A DNA stretch of 64,000 bases from Coptis chinensis (lineage: Eukaryota; Streptophyta; Magnoliopsida; Ranunculales; Ranunculaceae), in the NCBI GenBank assembly GCA_015680905.1, contig CM027379.1, forward strand, positions 31,886,501 to 31,950,500, given 5' to 3'. The translations under genes were made by a program, and so were the position numbers. The notes beneath the pieces were generated by a model. The model was given only the letters and a program-made list of their open reading frames with translations. It did not search any database and was not told the origin of the DNA. Positions 23,701 to 35,700 of this stretch are shown one piece after another; position 1 is the first letter of the stretch; each line of letters opens with the position of its first letter.

Positions 23701-26700
23701 TTTTAACTGGTTTCCTTAGTTCGCGAGGTAAAATCCTAGTTATAAGTAAAGGATATTAATTAGGTTTAGGTAGAATGATGTTTTATAAGTTTTGAGTGAT
23801 TAAATAAAAGAGAGACTTTTAGGGTTCTTGTTTTATTTTAGTTAAAGTGTAGGTTTAATACAATTGTTGCTTCCGCCAATTGTTTATCTGCATTACCATG
23901 TATGAACCCATAATGAAATGCCTTATTATTTTATTATCTGTTTTACCAAGATCCTCAATTCTAACCATAAAAACAATGGTGACAAGGGATCTCCTTATCT
24001 TGATTTACACACAGTTTTGGAAGTTAAAGTCGAGCATTGTCTTGCACAAAGTACTTGGCTGTGGAGATAGCACCAAAATCTTCTATTTCTCATAAAACCT
24101 CATTGTTTCCATTACATACAACTTATTGTCTATTTTAACAACTTGCTGAGAATGTAAAAGTGGTATCTTATAAGAGTTGTCTTCCTTCAATAAAACTATA
24201 AAGCTGAAGATGTTGTCAGATTATTCGTACAATTGATTAAGTGTTGTTTATCTACAGCGGTTTAATATTGCTGAAGATGTTGTCAGATTACGTTGATATG
24301 AACCACTTTCTCCCTGCACTTTCATCTGAACTCGTTCACCGGGTTGTGGAGATATTAAAATTTTTCAATACAAGGACTTGTCAGCTTGTCCTTGGTGCTG
24401 GTGCTATGCAGGTACAGAACTTTTTTTATTTCTTAAGAGATGAATTTTCATCGTTTGGCAAAGGGAGCATTTTTAACTTGGTGATTCACATACAAATAGG
24501 GAAACCCAACAAGAGAAGACTAGTCATATTTATTACTGTTCATATGCGTACACGGGTATTCATAACCTCTCTGGACTTGAGTGAATGCTACGATGGGTAA
24601 AACCGTAAAACCCTTCCCCGTGAGAACTTAATGTTATTAAATCTTTAGTAATGGAATTTGGGGTTTCTTCATGCTTTGATGGTTATTAAAATGATCCTGC
24701 AAAATGATCCTTCTGGTTGGGTGTATTAGGTCTTGTTAGTCCCATGTCAAATTGCCGTTGATATATTTTTTATTTTGATTTTGGTTTTACTTGTTCTTTG
24801 TTAATATGGCATTGCAGGTGTCTGGTTTGAAGTCAATAGCTGCTAAGCACTTGGCCTTGGCAAGTCAAGTGATCAGTTTTGTCTATGCTGTTATTCCAGG
24901 TAGGTTATCAAAAAGGTTTGTAGAATATTTATTTTTATCTTTATTTTGTTTGTTTTGTTTTTCTTTCTTCTTCTTGATATCTGTAGCACTGCTCTTTCTT
25001 TATGGTTTAGAAAGGATCATGTTAGGTAGGAGTGTTGTTTCTATAGTAAACTATTGAGATGCATTGAAGTGACAGCCAGCAGCATGCACTTGTTCCTTCC
25101 ATGGTTTGTAACTTTGTATGAGAATACACTTGCTCTAAATAAGGAAAACCATTTCAATGAGTCTTTTTAACACCAGTAATACCAAGCATCAATCAAGAAG
25201 GGCTCTTCACCACAAATAAACCAGCATTCTTCATAGAATCATCCTCTTTTTAGTCCATTTGAAAAGTTGAAAGTGAGAGACACAAATATTAAATACCTGA
25301 AAGTGAGAGGACAACCATTTGGAAACTGAAAGTAGTTGTTCACGAAGATGGATGTGAAGTAAAGATGCAGGGAACAACGTAATAAATGATGTCCATAGAA
25401 ATTTGTTAAACCCAACTTTTTCCTTTCTTAGTTTGTTGAGAAGGAAGGGAGTTGAAGGGAAACTGGGAAAACTGTACGTGCAGGGATAGAGGGAGTGATA
25501 TTTCTTAATTTTGAAGAACTGGTGGTCATTTCTAATTGGCCAAATTTGTACTTGGTAAGTTGGTAGTTGTACTTGGAGGGCTTTTTTTTAAAATTTTTTG
25601 GGCCAGGGGACCCTATTATATATGTCACCGAATCTGCAAAGCACTTATGTTAGCACCACCATTATCTCACCTAATATATTTAACTTCTTAAAAGCGTTTC
25701 TGTGCTTCATCCCTCATTAGTTTTGGTTTCCCCTCTTTGTCTCTTTCATTCTTCTGCAAATATATGAAACCATGACCCTCTCTCTGTCATATTTGTTCTG
25801 AAATTGACCAGTAATCATATTGGAAGTCCAAATTATGTTTCTGACGGTGCTTTTCTATGCTTAATGAAGATATCAAGCGTATTCTTTTCATCAGAATACC
25901 AGAGTCTCGTAAAGCACTTTTACTCTTGGAGATTGATCGAGTAGCTCAGGTATGATCCTTTGGCGATGTTTGGTACTTTTATCTTAATATATATATATAT
26001 ATATTTGATTATTTCATATTGTATTAAGGAACATTGGAAAAAGTGTTTTTTGCTTTTAAAAGAATACAAGTTTTTAATTTTCTGTTATAGCAGTCAATTG
26101 GATCTTACTAAGATAAATTAGTATGTTGCAACAGTCGATTATGTTATACTAAGAGAAGCTTATTGGATATTCTGATTATTGTTTGTTGTTAATATCATTT
26201 GTTAATTTATTCCTTTTACGAGTCGATAGTTCCTGTCTCCTTCTCCCTTTTCTCTTAATTTCATTGTTTTTTTTCTTCTTCTAGCAACTGTGTTTATAGT
26301 TGGCTAAATGAGAACTTTTATGACCATCCGAAACTGTATCTCAATGGATGTACTCCAAAGTGATTTGTTGCCGTGTGTAGCTACCCGTAACGTAAGTAGT
26401 GGTCATTGGAGCCTTTTTTTTTCCAATTCGAATGCTCTAGGGAATTTTCATTCCTAATGTGGAATACCTTTTTGTTTATATACAACTTAGCTATTCGGGG
26501 CCAAATTATTTAATTTGTCGCCCTTAGATTAGGAAACTGGCGCTTCTTCAATAACCTCAAACCTAATATTGACACGGATACAGGTGTCCACATCCGACAC
26601 GGATACGAAGTGTCTGACAACAAAATATCAAAATTGAGGTACATCACATACATTATATGTTTGTCGCGAGATGTGGATACATATCTAACACAATTTATTT

Positions 26701-29700
26701 TTAAAGATAGCGTGTCCATGTAACATAGCCTCAAATCATAGAAACGAAAATATTGACATATTTCCATGTTGATCATAATATCATACACTGTTCATTGTCA
26801 TTAAGGATCCAAAAGACCAAATCTGCTTGACGATCTCCACTTTCTTCAATGAATTTGTTAGTAGTATTTGGAGCAAAAGTTTGTATTATCATAACATTGT
26901 GATTTGTTTCGACTTCAATAGCATCAATGTCCACCATCTTGCTAGCCATATTGTTTTTGCATCAAGATAGTGTCGGTCAAACTTTTGTTTGTCCGCAATC
27001 ATTTTTGATTGAGACACGTAGACACGTTGTACAACTAAACTGATCAAGGAACTCAACCATTTTATAGGCGATGATCTTCTGGAGGGAGAGAGAGAACGTT
27101 TGGTGGATATAGATTTTTAAATGCCAAAAGTTTTGATGTGCATGCTAAATTTCCAATGACCCTTGTCATTCATCAAAAACTTGAGTTGGCATTAATTATC
27201 AAACTGGGCAGTTAAATCGTTGAGTACTTGCTACTTAGCCGACCCAGCTAACAATTTAATCCCCGATCAAGACCAGGATAAAAAAATCCCCTAGTACTCG
27301 GCCGATTAGCCGATTAATACGTGCCAATTAGCCGAGTAATTGTGTTCACTATTTCACTGTTAAACATCGAACTTGACATTTCACCGATTCGAGCAACCCT
27401 TGATTCTTTAAAGCTCTACACTTTAATCATATTTATTTTAGTTGATTAAGTGTTTTGATTGTTTATTGATTGAGTTCTTAATTGGCTCCATTATGTTGGC
27501 ATTTCAATATTAAATATATTTAACAAGTATTTGTAAAGAAATATAGTGTTTTGAAAAATCACCCGATTAATAGGGATTACCCATTAATCCCCGACTGACT
27601 AGACCTAGTCGCTACTCACTCTTCGTCCAAGTCCGAGTAGCGATTTAACTGCATAGTTATCAAAACCAAATTCAAAACATAATTATAATGTGTTGTGTGC
27701 CAAAGGCTCAGTGACATGTCGAAAGTGTGGATACTTATCACATAGAATTTGCAAAATTTGTTTGCATGGCGAAAGTTGTCATTGTCTCGCTGCATGGCTT
27801 ACTCCTGTATATACATGATTAAGATGTGTGTGCATATATATACTCTCTCGTTTAAATAAGAAAATGTAGAATTCTATTAAGCCAATCAAAAGAAGGGGAT
27901 GTAGAATGAGGTAAATATAGAAATCTATTAAGCTAATCAAAAGAAGGGGGTTGTAGAATGAGATATGCTACATTAAAAAGATGAAGAATACAAAGCAGAC
28001 AGAAACAAGAAGTCCCATCTGAAAAAGGCCTTCCCATAGGTGATCTAACTTTAATCCTCCGACCACAGGAAAATAATCCTAATCGTATCCTCCAGTCTTA
28101 ATGGTATAGACTTGAAATCTCTCCTACGACTCTCTCACCAGATGCTCCACATGATTACAAGGTAAAATGTTTCAATCCTAAGTACTACCCACGTTGTTGG
28201 TAATTCCTTCACAGAGAGAGCTGGCTAACCCACTCCCTTGTAGTCTTTTTCAGTGTAGTCAAGGTGCGAGGTGCACCTTTAGTGCCTCCCTTGGACCAAG
28301 GCGGGTGTAAACATAAGGCGCGTGCCTTTTTATGTCTTTGTTGAGGTGCAAGGCACGTGCCTTGTCAACATTTGCAGTTTTTCTTCGTTTTGTACACTCT
28401 TTGCTATATGTGACACTCGGTCCAATAGTATTATGGTACAAGACATCATACAATTTTTATATGTTTTATTGAAGATGGGCATCCAACTTAAAACCAATTG
28501 GCGATAAGTGGAGCGGTCTCGGGATTTATATATTGATTGGCTAGGATTTAAACACCCGATGTGAGATTATAATCTTAACACGTCCCCTCACGTGTGGCGT
28601 AATCTTGAGCCTAACACGTGGACAATTTTTAAACGTGTGACATGGAGTAACATGGGCCTTTGAAATAGCCCGCTCTGATACCATATTGAAGATGGACATC
28701 CAACTTAAAACCAATTGGTAATAAGTGGAGTGGCCCCAGGATTTATATATTGATTGGCTAGGCTTTAAACACCTGATGTGGGATTATAATCTCAACAAGT
28801 TTAATCTTGGACTACACTCTAAGCTTTGACTTTTACAAGTTTATGTTAAGTTATATGGATTGAGAGAGACATCAAGAGGCATTGGCTTCCCAACAAAAAG
28901 ATGGATTAAATGAAGTTTAACGGGTTTCCAAAATTTGAATAATGTGTACTATTTCGTGAAGAACTCCCTTTTACTCAGTTCAATTTGTTTGCTTTTTAGT
29001 TTATTGAAGTTGAGCTAGATTGTTTTGAGAGATACAATTTTCATTTTGCTAGTTACTTGTTGCTTATGTCTTTTCTTTTAAATGACTTTATATGTAAACA
29101 ATGAAATTGTATTGTTTTTAATGGAGAGGAAGTTTGGAGGGGAGAAAAAGAGGATACCACCTTATTAGTTTCGGCTTTGTCTCACTTTAGTATGTATATG
29201 AAATTTAGAGTGTACAATTATAGAAACTTCCCAAAAAACTCTTAACATAAACACCCTATGCCCCTCGGGAGAGGTCCCTTAGAAATCTAACATAAATGAT
29301 TCGTGTTTTTTATGGGTCTTGCTCAATGGCTGACATGTTTACAATCATATAGAATTGATTTCATTGTTTAGCTATGCAAATCAGTGATAGTTCATGTCAT
29401 ATTTATTTTTAATTTTTTAATTTCTTTAGTTTTTTTTAAAAAAAAAATTACTGCACACCTCACTTTTATAAGGTCCTTGTGCCTAAGGCACAGAAAGAAT
29501 ATTGCTCCTTAGGTGCACCTTAATGCCCCGGCTACAATTTTCTTTTTTACATATTTGATATTTTTCGTTGAGAGAAGTACTGCTGATACTTATGCCAGGT
29601 GCCCAGGTAAGCTAAGTATTATGTTTAACATTTTGGTAATTTCTTCCTCAGTCTTTGTTAACTTGTTTTCTATTTGGTTGAGCATAAATCACATGTTCAT

Positions 29701-32700
29701 GATTTCATTTAGATGTCAGCAGGCCAGATGAATGTTATTTTACCAATTACTTGCTGTAATTTACATTCTAAACTTCGAATTTGTGTTCTTTGTGAGGTTA
29801 TCTTGTTATATTGCTATCCTTAAGTATCACATTAGTGTGAGCTTCTAAGTGTGTTCTCCTTTAATTTCAACTATTATCTAATTGTCTTACTCATTTTTTC
29901 CTTCCAATATAACTGTGTAGGATTATAAGGTTCATCGAGATGAAATACATACAAAGCTAGTACAGATAATGAGGGAAAGATTGTTGCTTCATCTACGTGG
30001 GTTGCCCAAAATTGTGGAGAGTTGGAATGGACCAGAAGATGGTGACGATCAGAAAAACCCTAGTCCATTTGCTAAACAACTAACTAAGGTGAAATCCTGC
30101 TTCATTCACTCCGTATACACAGATATTTGTCCTTGGCAATGGAAACTTACTAGCTTAAAAGCTAGTGTGATTACCATACTTGTTTTCTTGCAAGAATTAT
30201 ATTCACGTTTGGAGCTTTCACTGTGTGTGTGTGAAAAATTAACTTTGAATGTTTTTTGTCTTTTTTTTTTCTGGGACTTATTTGATGTCCCACACACACC
30301 AAAAAAAACCCCAGTAAGTGAGTACACTATATCTACTGGCCATGTTTTCTCTCTCTTCGAGGACTTGGTTTCTTTAGTTACTGATTGTGGTGCCTGCGGC
30401 CTTTTCTTTAATTATATGATTCTGAATTTGTTACTCATTTATGTCTAGAGGCACAATAATGCATGTGCCTGATCAAGTGTACCAATGCTAATCATTATAC
30501 TTTCTGAGAACTTGTCACTTGTTCAGATAGGTCATGGTTATGTGGTAATTTTTCACATTGTTACACTGCAACACTGGTTTTAGTGCCTAAAGCATGCTAG
30601 GTTTGTATCTTCATCCGCTAAATTCATGTTATTCGGCTGCTAGCAGCAAATCCGCTGTATCCTCTAGATGCATAATAAATGGATTTTACAATTATTCCCG
30701 GTATTTTAGTTATATCTTTTAGGTCTGGATGTGCATTGGATTTTCCATTGTGGATTTATGGTTAACTTAAATTGATGAAGTATATTAGCATTAAGTGGAT
30801 GTCCTACTCAACCTTACAACCAAGGATACAGAATATGTATGGTAAACGTAAAATGGATTTATGGTAAATGTAAAACATAAATTCATGTTCCACACCCATG
30901 TCTTTCCTAGTATCGTACTCAACCTTACAACCAAGGGACGTATAAAATATAAAACATGATCATTGAAAGACTGACAACATGTACAGAGGTATATCCTCCG
31001 TATAACTATGTCATGTTAATGTGGTATTCCTGAAATTGTTGTTTCTGTGATCTGCTCTAAACAGTGTAATTGGAACTTGTATTTCTTGTTTGAATCTGAT
31101 TTTCTGTTCAATTCCATGAATTCGCAGGAAGTTGGGTTTCTTCATCGTGAGTTGCCAAAATTTCTGCATGAAAAAGAAATTCTTGATATTTTCAGGTTGG
31201 ATTATCTGTATTTTTTTGTTTGTTTGTTTGTTTTTTCAAAGGGTTATCTGTACTTTTTTGGTCATTCTATCTCAAGAAAACTTGTTGGTTTACGGAAATA
31301 AGAGAACTATTTTGGGAAGCTCAACAATCACTTATTTTGGACAGACCTCTTAAATTTAAGTCGCTTTTCTAATTTAAGAGGTCTGTCTAAAATAAAAGGC
31401 AGACTTAAAAATTTAAGTTACAAGCCCAATTTCAAAAAGCCCACTACTGCAACTGGGGCTTAGAGTATAAAATAAATCAATTGTGTTCTCTCATCTCCAA
31501 CCATTTCTTGCTCTCCCATCTCCCGGTCTCTCTGTTCCCTCTCCCGGTCTCTACTCTTCAAGAGCATTTCTCCTCTCCTGAACAACTCGGTCTCTACTCT
31601 CTCGGCCTCCTGAACTTCAAGCCACCATCCTTTTGGAATATTTATTATTTCCATCCTTTTGTTTGTGTCATTTAAGAAACATGTTTGGTTTGGGAACTCT
31701 TATGCCTTTTTGTTTGAATCATGTGACGTGCTTTGTTCACATTTCATTGACATGCATTTTAAGAAGTCGGTAAAGTTTCATTTATTCACATTTCCTATAT
31801 ATGTACACATTTACACTATTACATGTGTATATATTTTGAAAAAAAAATTAAATAAAATAAAACCGCCTAGCGCCTAGCCCGTCTAGGTGCCACCTAGAAG
31901 GCCTAGGCACTCTCCCACTGTCCGACTACTGCTAGCGTCTTTTGGAACATTCTTTGAATATAATGGAGAATGCATAGTTTGTGTTATTTGCTCCGATGCA
32001 TTACAGCTGGATATTACTGGGTGAGAAAGCACTTGCACGTCATTCCATAAGCTTTTTCTAGTCAATTCAGGGTCCTAGCTTGGCATTTCAAAGCTTTCAA
32101 AGTTAGGAATGCTAGCAGGTCATCAGGGTATGACATTCCAAAGCGCTTGTGTTTTTTTATCATGCATTAATCTTTTCATCAGTAAGGATTTAATTTTACG
32201 TCACTAAGTTCCTCTTCGTTGACCTTTTACCCTACTATATGAGATTATTGATTTGTTTTGTTGATTATGATATGAGCCACCTCTTGTATAATCATATAGG
32301 GGTAATTTCCTAAACAGACGACACTAATGTCACATCGTGCTCAATTAGGCCACGTTCCCTAATTTTGACTTTTTAAACTTGTTTTTGACATTTTTGTCCT
32401 TTATTATAAAACAAAACATTCTTCTCTCTCCTCTTACACAATCTTCAATCTTCTCTTACACAATATTTTCTCTCCTCCCTCCTTGATTTGACATGTTGAA
32501 TTAGACAAACCACACAAATTCATTGAGATCTTAAAAAATATGATGAACGGTTGAGATTAAACTTAAGTTTACATTTGTTTTTCTTTTTTTTTAGAAACCA
32601 CATATTGTTATTGAGAATTTGAGATACTCACCAAGCCTGATTAAGTAGTTTTTGAGTTTATAATTATTTAAATGACCAAAAAACAATTAAAAACAAATTA

Positions 32701-35700
32701 TAATGCACAACACAAAACAAATAATTAGTAAAAGATAATATATAAACATTAATCCTAAACTGACAGATTAAAACTCAACAACTCTCATCTCTTTTCTTCA
32801 AACATAACAACCACAAAACAACCAACAAACCATACCCTAATTAATCTAAAATCGCACGTAACAATAAAAGATAAAATCTTTGCATTTTTTTAATTTTATT
32901 TTAGTTTTTTTTTTTGATAATTCAATTTTTATTGATGGAAGAAAGCATACAATCACTTATTTTGGACAGACCTCTTAAATTTAAGTCGGCCTTTCTAATT
33001 TAAGAGGTCTGTCTAAAATAAAAGGCAGACTTAAAAATTTAAGTTACAAGCCCAATTTCGAAAAGCCCACTACTGCAACTGGTGCTTAGAGTATAAAATA
33101 AATCAATCGTGTTCTCTCATTTCCAACCATTTCTTGCTCTCCCATCTCCCGGTCTCTCTGTTCCCTCTCCCTGTCTCTACTCTTCAAGAGCATTTCTCCT
33201 CTCCTGAACAACTCGGTCTCTACTCTCTCGGCCTCCTGAACTTCAAGCCACCATCCTTTTGGAATATTTATTATTTCCATCCTTTTGTCTGTGTCATTTA
33301 AGAAACATGTTTGGTTTGGGAACTCTTATGCCTTTTTGTTTGAATCATGTGACGTGCTTTGTTCACATTTCACTGACATGCATTTTAAGAAGTCGGTAAA
33401 GTTTCATTTATTCACATTTCCTATATATGTACACATTTACACTATTACATGTGTATATATTTTGAAAAAAAAATTAAATAAAATAAAACCGCCTAGCGCC
33501 TAGCCCGTCTAGGTGCCACCTAGAAGGCCTAGGCACTCTCCCACTGTCCGACTACTGCTAGCGTCTTTTGGAACATTCTTTGAATATAATGGAGAATGCA
33601 TAGTTTGTGTTATTTGCTCCGGTGCATTACGTTGGATATTACTGGGTGAGAAAGCACTTACATGTCATTCCATAAGCTTTTTCTAGTCAATTCAGGTGTT
33701 ATTTTAGCCTAGCTTGGCATTTCAAAGCTTTCAAAGTTAGGAATGCTAGCAGGTCATCAGGGTATGACATTCCAAAGCGCTCGTGTTTTTTTTATCATGC
33801 ATTAATCTTTTCATCAGTAAGGATTTAATTTTACGTCACTAAGTTCCTCTTCGCTGACCTTTTACCCTACTATATGAGATTATTGATTTGTTTTGTTGAT
33901 TATGATATGAGCCACCTCTTGTATAATCATATAGGGGTAATTTCCTAAACAGACGACACTAATGTCACATCATGCTCAATTAGGCTACGTTCCCTAATTT
34001 TGACTTTTTAAACTCGTTTTTGACATTTTTGTCCTTTATTATAAAACAAAACATTCTTCTCTCTCTTCTTACACAATCTTCAATCTTCTCTTACAATATT
34101 TTTCTCTCCTCCTCTTTGATTTGACATGTTGAATTAGACAAACCACACAAATTCATTGAGATCTTAAAAATATGATGAGCGGTTGAGATTAAACTTAAGT
34201 TTACATTTGTTTTTCTTTTTTTTTAGAAACCACATATTGTTATTGAGAATTTGAGATACTCACCAAGCCTGATTAAGTAGTTTTTGAGTTTATAATTATT
34301 AAAATGACCAAAAAACAATTAAAAACAAATTATAATGCACAACACAAAACAAATAATTAGTAAAAGATAATATATAAACATTAATCCTAAACTGACAGAT
34401 TAAAACTCAACAACTCTCATCTCTTTTCTTCAAACATAACAACCACAAAACAACCAACAAACCATACCCTAATTAATCTAAAATCGCACGTAACAATAAA
34501 AGATAAAATCTTTGCATTTTTTTAATTTTATTTTAGTTTTTTTTTTGATAATTCAATTTTTATTAATGGAAGAAAGCATACATATACTTACCAACACTTA
34601 CCAACAGTACTGGTATACTATGGTGACCGAGAGGATCACTAGTAGTATAAACCGTTGTACTTCTTCAATCAATCTTCCTCATCGTCATGATTATCACTAT
34701 TACTGGAAGTCGAATCTCCATTGGAATTCCCATCATCATCCTCATTCTCATTCTTGTTCACTGGTACATCATCGTTGAAGTAAGCGTCCTGCAAATCATA
34801 TTCATTGTATTCACCGTCTTCGAAATATTCTTCCCATGAGAAAGTCTTCTATTCCTCTTGGTTTTTTTCAGTTGTATCACTTTTCTCACCTTCGGAGTAC
34901 TAATAATCAATAATCAAGGAGCGCTATGAAGATAAGAAAAGTGAAAAGAGATAAGCTAATCAAAGACATTGTATGGAGAAAGGAAGTTGGTAATAATGAA
35001 GGAAGGAGAGTATGATACTTGAAACAACGTTGTGGTGATAATAAGTTTTTAATTTCTTTTTAAAGAGAAGAAATGTAAGCGAAATGAGGTAAAATTTTGA
35101 GCTTGTTGCACAAATGAATTCGATCTTATCTACTTCTACTAAGTTGATGTGTAAATAGTTGAATTTAATTGCTGAAATTTCTTGATTTCGTAATTTAGTT
35201 TGACTTAATTATTGATATTTTTTGTTGATACCAAAGTAAAAGTGAGTGTAAAGTTACATGACCCGTATTTTGACAAGTGCATGACAATCCATAACATATT
35301 ATATTTGAAGTGCAAATTACTAAAGTTCGATTGCTTATTCAAAATTGATATCCTTAGTTGTGGATACTCCCAAGGTATAGATAATGTCAAACTAGACAAA
35401 TAATGGTATAAATAGATAATAGGTGGTTGTATAACCTAATACAATTACAAATTTATTTGGGTACCATGTTAAGTGTTCCATATATAATACATTTCCACTC
35501 AAAATTAATTATACAAAAGAATTCAATACTGAGATTTTGAGTACCATGTTCCACATTTTAACATCCTTATTATAACATGGAAACACACACTTATTCAGAA
35601 TTAGCATTCGTAGTTGGGATACTCTAAAGTGTAGGTTATGTTACATTAGACAGCTAATGGTGTAAATAAAGAAGGGTGTAAGTGGTTGTGTAACTGTATC

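Noticed and set aside
25070..25640. Coding signal in VPS54 intron 13 (66-codon minus ORF)
   Set aside because: No motif or splice context; ordinary intron DNA.
31460..31654. 64-codon minus ORF, repeated at 33086-33280
   Set aside because: It appears twice only because of the 1.63-kb tandem duplication; it overlaps a CT-rich stretch and shows no motif.
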